NCBI RefSeq assembly: GCF_016859285.1
Contig: NC_053408.1
Coordinates: 6,816,213-6,880,212, forward strand
Length of the DNA: 64,000 bases
Reading direction: 5' to 3'
DNA from: Xiphias gladius
Lineage: Eukaryota; Chordata; Actinopteri; Istiophoriformes; Xiphiidae
Shown one piece after another: positions 1-11,238 of this stretch (the stretch's first letter is position 1; the number at the start of each line of letters is the position of its first letter). The position numbers and the translations under genes are program-made. Under the pieces are notes generated by a model. It made no database searches. It had not been told where the DNA came from and worked only from the letters and a program-made list of their open reading frames with translations.

Positions 1-150
1 CCTCTTCCCATGTAAATAAGGCCAACTCCCCCTAACTCCACACACCCCTCTGAGGCAGTTTAAAGACCCAACACTGTCTCCTTGTCTCCTTGACAACCAG
101 CATACACTGGGGTCCTGTCGTGGCCTCTCTGTCTTTTGTGTTTGGGAGCT

Positions 151-151
151 C

Positions 152-195
<44 letters not shown>

Positions 196-208
196 GGAGA
201 GGAAGGAG
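151..208. repeat. (GA)n simple repeat
   Basis: An interrupted GA run. A second GA run follows at 371-413 and a GATGAT run lies between them at 298-334. Together they form a purine-rich simple-repeat cluster of about 260 bp. Confidence 0.9.
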
Positions 209-297
209 AAGATGAAAAACAAGAGTTGCTGAAAAAAGATGAGAATGACATCACGGCTAGTTTATTCCACAACTGAAAATTTGGTTTGTAGCCCAAC

Positions 298-334
298 GAT
301 GATGATGATGGAGAGGATGATGATGATGATGATG
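298..334. repeat. (GAT)n simple repeat
   Basis: GATGAT triplets interrupted once by GGAGAG. Read on the minus strand it yields a run of His codons in a short open frame, which is an artefact of the repeat. Confidence 0.85.
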
Positions 335-370
335 ACTAGCCAGAGGTACGAAACGGGTTAAAGGGGCAGT

Positions 371-379
371 CTGAGAGAA

Positions 380-412
<33 letters not shown>

Positions 413-413
413 G
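371..413. repeat. (GA)n simple repeat
   Basis: The second GA run of the left-edge cluster. Confidence 0.9.
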
Positions 414-1990
414 GCCCAGGGCTGAATGGGGCATTGTGGGAAAGACAGTGGGCACACTGGGCAGTAACACAGTGAACACTAACTCACAGATCATGCCAGA
501 GAGTCTGAAAACACCCACACTGGGCGACAATGGCAAACTTCATCGCTCCACTTGGCCCCCTCTGAATACACACATACAATGGCAGAATCCAAATAAGATG
601 CTCTGTTATTCGTGAAATTCAACACACTAAATTCCTTCAGTGCCTCTGTCCCTTTGACCGGCAGCAGATGGCCGGGGCTGAGCTGCATAAATGTGCGCGT
701 ACGTGTGCACGCGTGCGGCCTCGCCTCCCTGTTGCATCAAAGGGTAAGTACCCAGCAGGCATGAAAGGTGGGGAATCATGCATGTCAAGGCCTGAGAGGT
801 GTCACATGGAAGTTATTTAACCTAGCTCTACCTCCACACTTCGTTTAATGCGAACGGCATCATGCAAATCCAACTTGCATCGGCCCTGACGGCATGGGAA
901 CAAATTTAACTAAATCAGTCAATTAAATCAGGCCTAATTAGAATGAGGACCGATGAGTACCAGATATAACAGGTTTGACCCTTCTGCGTCTCGTCTCGTC
1001 CTTACCAGTAGCTCTCTGCTGCCTCCCTGTGTAGCACTTGAGGACGCCCACCCTTTTTTCTGACAAGATTTACGGTGGACTGCAACAAGTGACCAGCTGA
1101 AAACAGCATGTCACAACAGTAGAGGAGAGACGATCAGTGGGTTGTCAGCAAGATAAACGCAAAAATGCCGAACATTTGCTTGTGCCAGCCTCTTAAATGT
1201 GTATATTTTCTGTTTTTCTCTATTTTAAAGTTTGTTTGTTTGTTTTTTTTGTTTTTTTGGGGGGGGGGCTTTATTGCAGACAGAAAAGAGATAACAGGAA
1301 ACAGGAGGGAAGAGAGTGTAAAATTTATTTCCAATGGTAATGTCTGCATTTTTTTTTAGCAAAAACCATTAAACCTATTTTGTTTTCATGTTTTCACTCC
1401 CACACATATTCTAGGCGAACAGGAAACGTCTATTATACTCCAATCACAGACTGTATCGTATGTACAAACTGGAAAGAGCCAGAATATAATGTACACAAAG
1501 CCAAATCAATTTAATCCTCACTCATTTTAATGCTTTTTATAATAAACTCCATTTATATTGCAAGTCTCTTAAATGTATGGATTCAAAAGCTGCAAAAAAA
1601 TTATTCAGATCTTTAATACTTTACAAATTAAGAGTGTGACTGCCTTGAACATTTAGTATAAACTGAAGACCACTTTGTATGTTTATTTTGTGCATTTATT
1701 CAAGTTCTTTAGATATTTGTCGTTTTTTTTTAACATTTATATGTCTCTACTTAGACATAGACCAAGGATTTGTTCGTGCCATGGTTGGTTGCGAAATCAC
1801 TATTCAATAAAGTTTTTTCTTTAGAAACAGTAGGTGACAGTAGGCTATTTAACAAAAAGTGAAAATAAAACACCCTACAACTATAGTACTTTTATTCTAT
1901 AAGTTAAACAAGTAACCTACTTGCATGTCCGTAATATTCGTGTTTATATTTTTTTATCGTTTACATAAGTATATGTATGTGTGTGTCTGT

Positions 1991-2104
1991 TTTTTATTTT
2001 ATTATTTATTTATTTTATTTTATTTTATTTATTTATTTTTTTATTTTATTTTATTTTATTTTATTTTATTTTATTTTATTTTATTTTATTTTGTTTATTT
2101 ATTT
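1991..2104. repeat. (TTTTA)n repeat
   Basis: About 110 bp of TTTTA pentamers with a few TTTA units. It is the cause of the Phe/Leu/Tyr-only open frames here. Confidence 0.9.
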
Positions 2105-2426
2105 ACTTTAACTACTGGCTAGTAAATAATATTCATATGATTATGTTTATTTATCTTTGCTCAGCTTTGTTGTCCTTGTTTTCGGTACATCCATGTGTAT
2201 TTCCCTGGACATTGTTATTGGTCCTGTGTACTGTGTCCAAAAACACAGAGAGCCACTAGAAACCGGAGTCAAATTCCTTGTATGCCCAAACATACTTGGC
2301 CAATAGAGCTGATTCTAATTCTGATCTTGATCCAATTTTTTGGCATCTAGTGTCACTAATTACTTTGCAGACCAAGATTTGATATACATTTATAAATGTG
2401 ATGTACCGTGTAAGCAGGGACCAGTC

Positions 2427-2562
2427 TCCAAAATGAGTACTTTCACTAATTATTCTTTAAGTACATTTTCTGAAAACAAGTATAAATAAGTAAAACTTGT
2501 ACTGGAGTATTTTTACTTTGTGATATTGGTACTTTTACTTTAGAGTACTTCTTCCACCACTG
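2427..2562 (-). repeat. CAGTGGTGGAAG-end interspersed repeat, fragment
   Basis: The right end reads CTTCCACCACTG, the reverse complement of CAGTGGTGGAAG, preceded by repeated AGTACTTTTACTT motifs. The same terminal motif and body recur at about 4,360, 12,405, 20,190, 25,490, 37,325 and 38,555, so this is a dispersed family. Terminal motif and body fit a non-autonomous DNA element, possibly hAT-like; the class is an inference. Confidence 0.6.
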
Positions 2563-2668
2563 TTTTCATATAGAATAATTCATCATTATTGACAAGAAAA
2601 GCAATATTTGCTGAAGTAGACATCGTGATAACAGCTTCTCTCTTCTACAGTCAGTTTCCTGGTGTGCT

Positions 2669-2925
2669 GTCTGCTTCACATAGTTCGTCTGAGTTAAATA
2701 AACAGTTCCAGATCAGTTTTGTAAAGTCTTGTCTGCTTCACATCGATTGTCTTTGTTAAATAAACAGATCGCAGATCAGTGTTGTAGTGTTCTATCTGCT
2801 TCCCACTATTTACCCTTGAGTTGCATAAACAGCTTTCGGATCAGTTTTGTGATAACCTGGCTCCTTCACACTGTGTGCCCTTGAGTTAAATAAACAGATC
2901 CCATATCTGTTCGTGTGTCGTAAAA
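2669..2925. repeat. Minisatellite, four ~63-bp units
   Basis: Four direct units begin near 2669, 2731, 2794 and 2859, giving periods of 62, 63 and 65 bp. Each carries CTGCTTCACA (or a near variant), then GAGTTAAATAAACAG and GATCAGTTTTGT-like blocks. The units have diverged, so the array is not new. It ends about 480 bp before the timm23 start codon. Confidence 0.8.
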
Positions 2926-3029
2926 CTTGGGGCTTACTTATTTTACATAATCTTGTTTGTCGCTTTATTTTTTAACTTTTAAATAAGTTACGATCTACAA
3001 ATCATGAGATTACATCGACTTTTATGACA

Positions 3030-3403
3030 GCAGTGTTGTTTTCTTTCCACATTTCATGATCGTTTTTTTTGACGTAACGACGCCGCGTAGCGTCAGTCGT
3101 CACTTTACGGCAGAGCATGCTGCTGGAGGTCAGAGGCATGATGAAAAGGCGAGTTCCGTAATTTGTAAAGGAAAAAAAACGGTGTTTCCACTTGTGATAT
3201 TCACTTCGGATACAACTCACACACCGTGAGGACAGCCTCTGTTGTTGGCGGTGGATCCAGCAGCTCGTCGTTCATCGTCTCGTCTTGGATTTTGAGTGTT
3301 GCGACGTAGCTAACGTTAGCTAGCCAGGTCGGCACGGCAGGTAGCCTCTTACTGGCTCCAGTTTTCTCCAGGTGACCCCCACGGATCTTTTTTTTTTCTC
3401 ACC
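3030..3403 (+). promoter_or_regulatory. timm23: timm23 promoter and 5' UTR region
   Basis: The 370 bp before the timm23 start codon are richer in CG dinucleotides than the surroundings. A CRE/ATF-like TGACGTAA lies at 3070-3077, followed by a CG-rich stretch. No TATA box is obvious, as expected for a housekeeping mitochondrial gene. The transcription start cannot be fixed from sequence alone. Confidence 0.5.
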
Positions 3404-3780
3404 ATGGACAACAACTCGCAAGGATCGGGGGGAATCAAAGCAGGTCTCGGGGGTCTCTTTGGAGGCGGTGCACCTGAATACTCCAACACAGAGCTCGCCG
3501 GTGTCCCATGTAAGTGTCCTGTAGTCTTACTGTAAATCTACTGTAGCGTCAGTTAGCCTCAAAGCTAATAGCCATATAGGCTTCAGGGGCTTTAAATTAA
3601 TGTAAAATACAATTATTTTACTACATAACTGATGGTTCATGAGTGTTATAATGTCATTTCAGTGACTGGAATGAGCCCTCTGTCCCCTTACCTCAATGTC
3701 GACCCCCGTTACCTGGTTCAGGTAAGATAAAGCTGAGTTTTAGTCGGTTTTTTTTAAATAGAAAATTCATGTTGTTGTGT

Positions 3781-3813
<33 letters not shown>

Positions 3814-6331
3814 TGTTTTACTGTAATAGTTTTTGTTAATGTGTGTTTTAGGACACAGATGAGTTCATTTTACCCACAGGCGCCAGTAAAACAAGAGGAA
3901 GGTTTGAACTGGCTTTCTTCACTATTGGAGGCTCCTGCATGACTGGTAAGAAACACCTGTACACACCTGTAACTTTCATAATGGCACACAGCCTCCTTAA
4001 ATCGTACTTTAAGTATAGTTTAAGAGCTGCAGCACTAAATCGATTAACTGATTAGATGATCGACAGAAGATTAATCAACCATTTTCCTTATGGAATAATA
4101 GGTTTAGTCATTTTTAAGCTATAATGGTGAAACAGTTTCTGTGTCTAGCTTATCAGAAATTATAAGGTTTGTCGCACATGATAGTAAACTGAACATCTTT
4201 GTATTTTGGATTGATAAAAACATTACAACAACATGTTGGCTTGATCTGTTGGAAATTAAAACAGGATTTTTTCACTATTTAGTGTGATTTAATAGACAAA
4301 ATTATTAAAAAATAATTAATTATATTGAATATGATTTACAGTCCTAAGTAAAAACGAGCAGGGGTGGAAGAAGTACTCAGATCCTGTATTTACGTCAAAG
4401 TACCAATACAAGAATATGAAAATACTCCCCTACAAAGTCCTGCGTTTAAAGCCATCATTTTTTCTGTTATTTGTGAAATATTGGATAATTTTATGTTTCT
4501 GGGCCTCAGTTATTTAACTTAAACTAGCAGAGAAGTTTAAAGGGGAAATGGTTCTCTGAGACATCTGAAAGTTTTCAAAGGGCCCCAGCTACACAAGCCA
4601 AACAGGCTTCGAACCACAGGTTTGATCTTTAGCAACGTCTTATTTTATAAGCTCATCCATGATGTTTTAGGTAAAACCTTTTTGTTGTGGAAAGATTTCA
4701 TCCAGCACCCTTGAAATTAACTGACTGACTAATGCTCTTGTTGCTCAGTGGGAGCAAATCTCTGCAGCCAGGTTCAAACATCTAGCGGAAAGCCTCCCCA
4801 GAAGACTGGAGGCTGTTAGGGGGCAGATTAGGGCACATAGTTGGGGAGTGACATGTTTAAGAATGTATTTTTGGGTGCCCACATAATTTTTTCCATGTAC
4901 TGTACCAGAAGTAAACTGAACTGAAATAGCTGAATGGGTTTTTTTTGTTTGGTTTTTTTTTTTCACTGAATTGGAGATGACCTAATGCCTCACTCAGCCT
5001 TTCTGCCTCTTTGTTTTGGCTTCAGGAGCTGCACTTGGAGCTGTAAACGGTCTCAGGATGGGCGTGAAAGAGACTAGAGACATGCCGTGGTCCAAACCTC
5101 GTAATGTGCAGTGAGTATGGAGACAAAGTTCAGTGCACTGGTAGTTTTCCCCAGTTTTACGCCTGGATGTCTTGACCTGTCCTCTAAATGTTTGCTCTCT
5201 CTCTCTCCAGGATTCTTAACATGGTGACCAGGCAGGGTGCATCATGGGCCAACTCTCTGGGTTCTGTCGGTAAGTCAGAAGAAAATCATGTAGATGCATG
5301 ATGGTAGTGAGTACATTAACTAATCTCATGGTTGAAAATGATATTGCAAGGTAGTGTAGATATTATTACTTATTTTAACATATAATATTGACATGCTTGT
5401 ATGGATTTTGTGTTTCACTCAACTCAAGTTTCCCTCTTTTTAATCTCTGTTCCTTGACTTGTGTAAGAGCTTTTTTTTGCTGCCTTTTAAAAAACTTTTT
5501 GAATTTTTTCTTTGCCATTGTAGCATTGCTGTATAGTGCTTTTGGCGTGGCGATAGAGAAGGCCAGAGGAGCGGAGGATGACATCAACACAGTGGCTGCT
5601 GGGACGTTAACTGGGATGCTCTTTAAATCAGGAAGTAGGTGTTTTTTCTGCTTGTGCGTCTGCCATTAGTGAATGCTGTGCCTGCTTTTGACTTCAGCCT
5701 TTAACTATTGTATTTTAATGGGGCAAGAAGACAGCTGGATTTCATAATTCATCATCTCTCCTGTTGAAATAATATGGTTCACAACTTCTCACGAGTTAAA
5801 TGTAATTTTGTGAGATTTAACTCATCTGATGAGTTAAATCATCAAATGAGTTTATTTTGGTGTTCTAAAACATGGGCTGCATCTGTAGAACAGAGAAAAG
5901 CAGCAAATTGTTACTTTTGGCATTAAAGTGTTTTGCAGACATGTTTTGACATGAAGGGAAGAACAATAAGGGCAAAGGTATCGAGGTAAACTTTGAAAAT
6001 ACCTAAAAGTCAAGCAAACCTACTGTATTTACCCCCACCCAGCTGGTACGTACTGTTGGTTGAATTAGAAAGAATAATTTGCTGAAGTTATTGTTTGTCT
6101 TATGTGTTTATGCTGCCAGTGTTAATGACTGGTGTATATGTCTGTTTACTGTATTTTCACCCCCAGCTTTATCACTCATTCTGTTACTGTTGTGGGTTCG
6201 CAGGTGGATTAAAGGGTGTAGCCCGCGGAGGTCTGGTTGGTTTAGCCTTGTCTGGTGCCTATGCTCTCTACAACAACTGGGACCACCTCACCGGCTCCTC
6301 CTCCTCCTCCTCATCCTCCAGGCTGTACTAG
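3404..6331 (+). CDS. timm23: Tim23, inner-membrane protein import channel subunit
   Basis: Seven coding exons: 3404-3509, 3663-3721, 3852-3945, 5026-5110, 5211-5269, 5524-5634, 6204-6331. All have GT-AG borders and keep frame, giving 213 residues (human TIMM23 is 209). The N-terminal third is the soluble, glycine-rich intermembrane-space part, beginning MDNNSQGSGG with SPYLNVDPRYL further on. The rest holds the four helices of the Tim17/22/23 family, including FFTIGGSCMTGAALGAVNG and a C-terminal GGLVGLALSGAYALYNNW. Tim23 forms the core of the TIM23 complex with Tim17 and takes presequence proteins across or into the inner membrane. The start codon has context ACCATGG. The C-terminus ends in a serine run (eight Ser from CTCCTC repeats), which is slippage-prone. 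Intron 3 (3946-5025) carries repeat fragments. Confidence 0.96.
4025..4450. repeat. Interspersed repeat pieces in timm23 intron 3
   Basis: Two repeat types sit side by side. 4025-4330 starts GCACTAAATCGATTAACTG and includes TAGTAAACTGAACATCTTTG, resembling the widespread fish element with ATCGATTAATCG ends; a related piece lies at about 10,420-10,570. 4360-4450 starts GGGGTGGAAGAAGTACTCAG, a member of the CAGTGGTGGAAG family. Both are inside an intron and leave the splice sites untouched. Confidence 0.55.
4720..4860. repeat. Probable interspersed repeat tail
   Basis: The stretch around GTTCAAACATCTAGCGGAAAGCC, then CTCCCCAGAAGACTGGAGGCTG, resembles a tail sequence common in fish non-autonomous elements. 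Only one copy is visible in this window, so the call rests on recollection. Confidence 0.35.
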
Positions 6332-7095
6332 CCTTCCTCCCACACATCTGCTTCATTGTTAGGGCCAAATATCTCTCCAGGACACAGCCTTTAACCACAG
6401 CGCTAAGAGGAATTAGACTCTGGTCAAATGCAGTGTGCTTTCCAGGGAAATGTGAGGTGGCCCAGTTCACTGGTTTTCTCCCCATAAGCCACTTTCCTTT
6501 CCTGGAGCTTTCTGGGAATGAAAGGATCTCCGAAGTCTGAAAAAGAAGTTGTGAAAATGCGGACAAAATTCCACTGGAGATCCAGATGTAGACCATCTTA
6601 TCAGACCTCTCCCTTCATTTGTCTTTATACTCTGAGGTTTTCCTGTCACTGATCTGATCAGTAATGAGAACACCCTTTGAAGATGTCACATAGAGGTGTG
6701 TCATTTGTTGTATCGTTGTGTATGGGAGGCTTATTGGTCTTCTTTGACGCTAGTTTAGAAATCAAATCGATGAACCCATGACATTTGGGTTTAATGAGCC
6801 AATATTAAATGCGTAAGATGACTTGTGACATCTGGTGTGTGGTTCACCAGATGGCTGGAAGCGGATCCACGTTCTGATTTTCGGACCTAAAGACTCTTCT
6901 GTCGTAGAATAGCAAAGAGATTTTCAACCAAGACGTGCGAACAGGACAAAGCCTTACAGTCAATTCTACTTGTATTTATTGAAGCGTGTCTGCAGTTTGG
7001 CTTTGTTTTACTGTGCAAGAAGAAATCACTGTAGAGCTGTACCGGAAGTGCGTGCTGTTCATGTGTCTCCTTCAAACCCACTGTATTAAAAACTC
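6332..7095 (+). other. timm23: timm23 3' UTR with ATTAAA signal
   Basis: Non-coding sequence follows the stop codon. The first good polyadenylation signal is ATTAAA at 7085-7090, which would give a UTR of about 770 bases. Open frames in this stretch have no family resemblance and overlap the end of the timm23 frame. Confidence 0.55.
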
Positions 7096-7142
7096 ATTTA
7101 AAAAATGGGAAATGTTCACAAAGATTTTTGCTTTTAACCAGT

Positions 7143-7148
7143 TTTATT
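7143..7148 (-). terminator. Candidate polyadenylation signal of the serine protease gene
   Basis: AATAAA on the minus strand, about 320 bases past the protease stop codon. It lies only about 55 bases from the timm23 ATTAAA on the opposite strand, so the two transcripts would end almost on each other. Confidence 0.45.
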
Positions 7149-7469
7149 TCACAAAGTAGATTGGATGTAAAAGGTCAAGAGTAGTATAAACTATGCACTG
7201 CTCTGTCAAGACTTTCTGCTGTCCAGAATCAAAGCAGTGCATAGTGTATACAGGAAAATATGGTGTGTTATAAAACAATTATTGCACATTCAGAACATGT
7301 ATTTAGAACTTGAAGTGGTGGTAGCTTACGTTCCAGAAATGGTGAAACACTGAACGGCAGCTGTGAGACTTTTAGAAATAAAAAAAACAGTTTGGAGTCA
7401 TCTGTAGACGTCGGACATAAAACGGAGCAGAGCTTATGTTTGCTGTCAGCACTAAGTCAGGTGGTCCGG

Positions 7470-10400
7470 TTAGTGCAGGAAGAAGTCCCTGATGCGCGTC
7501 GCCTCGATCCAGGGGATGTAGGCGGCAGTGCGCGTGAACACGCTGGGTTTGTTCTCCACCGTGCAGCCGATGGGGCCGAAGCTCACCACACCGTGCACTT
7601 CCCAGCGGTCCCGCCCCAGCTGGCACAGCAGAGGACCGCCAGAGTCACCCTGGAAGAGGAGGGGGGACATGACACTTTTTTTAAATGAATCGTCACCACC
7701 ACCTCCGGCATTTCTTCCTGTAGTGACTGATCCATTCATTCAGGGAAAACCGGTCTTCAAACTACGAGCCGACCCGTGTAAATCTCAGTCCTACCTGGCA
7801 CGCAGCAGGTGGATCCTCGGTGTCTCTGAACCCGGCACAGATCATGGAGTCTCGGACACGGTCGCCCCAAAATTTCTTCTGCCGGCAGGTCTTGAAGTCA
7901 ATGATGGGGAGGCGGGCTTGATTTAAGGCTTCTGCCAGGGACACATTCTCCTTCCCACCTGAAATGTGTGTAAAGGAGCACGTTCACTCACTTCAAACTA
8001 CGTTTTGATTCCTACTACTTTGGCCTTTTTAGCCACGCTAGCGGCACGGTAATGTCACATCGCTTCGGTCCAGACTGAAATACAAATATATATTAGACAA
8101 ATTGCCATGAAAATATATACAAACTTTCACGATCCCCAGACAATTAGTCTTCCTGACTTCGGTGCCCCCTGACTTTTCATCGAGCTCCATCATCAAGTCA
8201 AAATTTTAACTCGTTCCATACATTAGCTTAGGACTTTATACCTGTAAACTGATGTCACTCCCATCAGCCCCTGCTGCACTTTGTGTCTAGTAATTATCAA
8301 ATTTTAGCATGTTAACATGCTAAACTAAGATGATGAACGTGGTAGGTATTGTAATTGCAATATTATACCATACAGAACAACATCATGTCAGCATTGTCAT
8401 TCGGAGCGTGTCAGCATGCAAGCAAAGGCTGTAACAATCTGAATCTTATCAGAAACTGAAAACTGAATACTTCTGAATTGATGGCATTGACATATTCTAC
8501 TTTGTAAACCATTTGTCTGAGTTGGTGGATTTAATTCCTGTGTTTGACATTTACAGAAGGTATTTTCAAGTTTCCTCAGTAGCCTTAATGTTCAAGTTTG
8601 AATTTTCATCATGAATTTTGGTGTCTGAATTTCACCAAACTATTTTGAAATTTCTTATATATTTGACGTAACTTGAATTTTTAGATTCAAAACAGACCAA
8701 TTGAATTTGAACAATTTTTGAACAATGTTTTTTTGAAGCTGCACCATTGGAAAGAAGGACCATATAGGAGTTTCAGAGAGGGAGTTCAAGCCACATGATT
8801 TTATACTGGTGGTTTTCAGAGTGAAATATTTCAGTGCTATAAATTCTGTAGGTTTTACATTTCAAAATAAAGCCTTCAAATTTCAAATTAAAGTATTGAG
8901 TCATGAGTTCATTGAGTTCCTCCAGAGCTTTTTCCTCTTTTTTTTTTTTTTTTTTTTTTAAGTACATCCCCTTCTACTCACCCCGGGTGTCTCCCCAGCC
9001 TGTGACCCAGCAGTAGTGTCCCGGTTTGAGGCTGGTCTGCTTGCGCGGCAGGCAGGCGTAGCGGATGAAGTTTGAAGGGGGGATATCTATGGCAGCCTTC
9101 ACCAGGGCGATGTCGTAGTCCAGCTCGCTGTGAGCGGGATAACGGAAGTTCTCGTGCCGGTAGATTCTCCTCACCGGGAAAATCCTCTCTGCTGTCTCTG
9201 AACGCTTCAGCTGGTGCTTCCCCAGGACAATCCTCCAGCTCCCAGCATCCTCAGCTTTACCTCTGAGAGACCCAAAGAATTGTCGAATCATAGTCATGGC
9301 TTGTATTGTGTGATCAAACCACAACTAAATGCACTACGCGGTGTTCAATTTCCTGTTTTAATGGATGGGTTTCTTACTTCTGGAAGCAGTGAGCAGCAGT
9401 AAGGACCCAGTTCTTGTGGATGAGAGTTCCTCCACAGACGTGAATGTAATGTTTACTTCCCCTGGGACGAACCTATGAGAGACAACCAGACAGCCTCTTC
9501 AACGATCAGAGATGGTCATTTTCCTTTTCCTTTTCCTTATATCTCTCACAGAAATTCACCCATATTACCCCTTAAATAATACATCCATACACTGCACGAG
9601 AAAGATGAGTGCACCAAAGACAGGGCTCCGAAGTGACCATTATTTAGTACGTGGCATTTATGCCACTGCGAAAAACCTTCTCTTCCTCTAGGACAGATTT
9701 AATTTAGTCCCATGAGTGAAACAGTATGATGTTCACTTAATCAGTTGATCCCTCTTATGTCCATTAGTTCGCCTATTGGGTTTAGACTGGTGCGATGTAC
9801 TCAAATATTAAGAAAACCTAATAAAAGTTACTCTTATTACATTTATCCAGTCAAGAGATGGGTTTATGGTAGAGGAGTAAAATTTCGGAAGCACTTGGGA
9901 GCAGAGCAGATTTATTTGCCAATATTAACACACATTACAGTTTTTAATTGTAAAATAATAGGTACAGTACAAATTTTATAATAACCAAATCTGTTTATGT
10001 TGCAAATTTATGGTAAAATATATGGATATATCGACTGATATATCATTATCATATTTTTTCTGACCAATTTTTAAAAAAATCAATTTGGTATCAGCTTCAA
10101 AAATCCAGTATTAGCCAGGCAGTACTAATTGATTATTAATTACTTCTCAATTAATCTAATCCTTTCCAGAAGTGTCTCCGTCTTGTTTAGTGGTCCCAAA
10201 TTTGAATGGAATCAGAATATCAATGACTATTTATAGACCTACAGCTGTTAATAGTTGAAGTATAAAGTGTAACTTTATTCAGACAGGAATAGTGCTGAAT
10301 TTTAAAAAAAAAAAAGGGCAATTAAAAAAATTAATTGACAACCACTTTAATAATTGTTTAATCATTTAAATCAGTCGTGTGCTGGTTTATGCCCCTAAAA

Positions 10401-11098
10401 TGTGTGAATTTGTTGATTTTCTCCGTTTTATATCAGTTTAAATTGTATATCTTTGGGGTTTTTAGATAGATGGTCTGACAAAACAAGTAATTTGACGCTT
10501 TGTCACTTCGGGCCCTGGGAACTTGAAATCATCTGTTTTTCACCATATTCTGACACTTTATAAACTCATCAGATAAGCTGATTTAGCCCTAGAAATATTA
10601 GCAAATGTGCCAATAGGCCTGTGTAAATGTAATGGAGTCAACTATGTCTGTGACATTTTCATGCAGTTAATAACTTGGTGTCCTTAATTCAAGATCCTTT
10701 AAATACTGAACCACGTCAATGCACAGCCAGATTTACCTGCAGAGAGACCTGCCAGGGCCAGGAGTGAGGTCTGGCCTCGTTCCCAGACACAATCCTTTCA
10801 GCCATGTTGGGCTTGAAGTGAGCCATACCACAATCCTTAGGCCAGTCTAGGAGGAGAGAAACACCACACATAAACACAGAGAAGGCATGAAAATTAAAAA
10901 AGTTTAAGTCCAGCAGCCTCCGTGTTCATTGCTGAAGTGTTAGTGTGTGTGTTTGCCCTCACCAAGGTGGAGGACTTTGTGCTGTGGCTGTCGTCCGGGG
11001 GAGTGTGTGTATGCAGCTACAGGCAGGGATGCCTTGCTCAACAGCAGCGGCAGCAGCAGAGACAGAAGGAGGAGCAGAGGAGGTCCTGGTACAGCCAT
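7470..11098 (-). CDS. Secreted trypsin-fold serine protease (S1A family)
   Basis: Six exons read 5' to 3' on the minus strand: 11098-10963, 10846-10737, 9472-9378, 9262-8982, 7958-7795, 7649-7470, giving 321 residues. It opens with a strong signal peptide ([20 protein letters not shown]) and a short propeptide with Cys in KDCG. The activation site is MAER|IVSG, so a trypsin-like enzyme would activate it. The triad is visible: His in LTAAHC, Asp in YDIAL, Ser in CQGDSGGP. The Cys in KDCG probably pairs with RYACLPRK, as the chymotrypsin tether does. Counting back from the catalytic Ser, position 189 is Ala (PPAACQGDSGGP) and 226 is Ser (NKPSVF), so it is neither a standard trypsin (Asp189) nor chymotrypsin (Ser189). 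An in-frame upstream ATG at 11128 would add ten residues; I chose 11098 because the signal peptide begins there. Closest named relative unknown; a chymotrypsin- or elastase-like fish protease is likely. Confidence 0.88.
8030..8480. repeat. GTTAGCATGCTAAC-type interspersed repeat in protease intron
   Basis: The stretch holds AGCATGTTAACATGCTAAACTAAGATG with TTCATCGAGCTCCATCATC nearby. Similar TTAGCATGCTAACATGCTAAACTAA sequence occurs at 30,710-30,800 and 58,380-58,480, so it is a dispersed family. It lies in intron 4 of the protease gene. Confidence 0.55.
10420..10570. repeat. Interspersed repeat fragment in protease intron 2
   Basis: The stretch has TATCTTTGGGGTTTTTAGA, GTCTGACAAAACAAG and CACCATATTCTGACACTTTA, which match the body of the widespread fish element with ATCGATTAATCG ends (see 4025-4330). 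It is a fragment without intact ends. Confidence 0.45.
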
Positions 11099-11198
11099 CG
11101 TCTTCCACAGAATCACCGGCCGGCACACATCCCACGCTATTTATACCACGCAGCAAGCACAGGCAGATGTCCATACACAGGTGCACATACAGCACCCC

Positions 11199-11199
<1 letters not shown>

Positions 11200-11233
<34 letters not shown>
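11200..11233. repeat. (CA)n microsatellite
   Basis: About 17 CA units about 100 bp upstream of the protease start codon. Several long Thr/His or Cys/Val open frames across it are artefacts of the repeat. Confidence 0.9.

Positions 11234-11238
<5 letters not shown>

Larger units (their letters stand above)
1..2426. other. Left-edge spacer, no gene recognised
   Basis: I see no coding exon with good splice sites or a recognisable protein here. The short open frames come from simple repeats: GA runs, a GATGAT run and an AT-rich TTTTA tract, listed separately. The rest is AT-rich unique-looking sequence. It could be the far upstream region of timm23 or intronic sequence of a gene beyond the left edge; nothing decides between these. 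Confidence 0.5.

Noticed and set aside
1925-2259. Phe/Leu/Tyr-rich frames resembling membrane proteins
   Set aside because: They are translations of the (TTTTA)n repeat.
6079-6540. 153-codon open frame over the last timm23 exon
   Set aside because: It overlaps the exon in the wrong frame and starts in an intron; the true frame gives the conserved YALYNNW end.
7528-7926. 132-codon plus-strand open frame across the protease exons
   Set aside because: It lies opposite two real protease exons and crosses their intron; the minus-strand reading has the catalytic GDSGGP.
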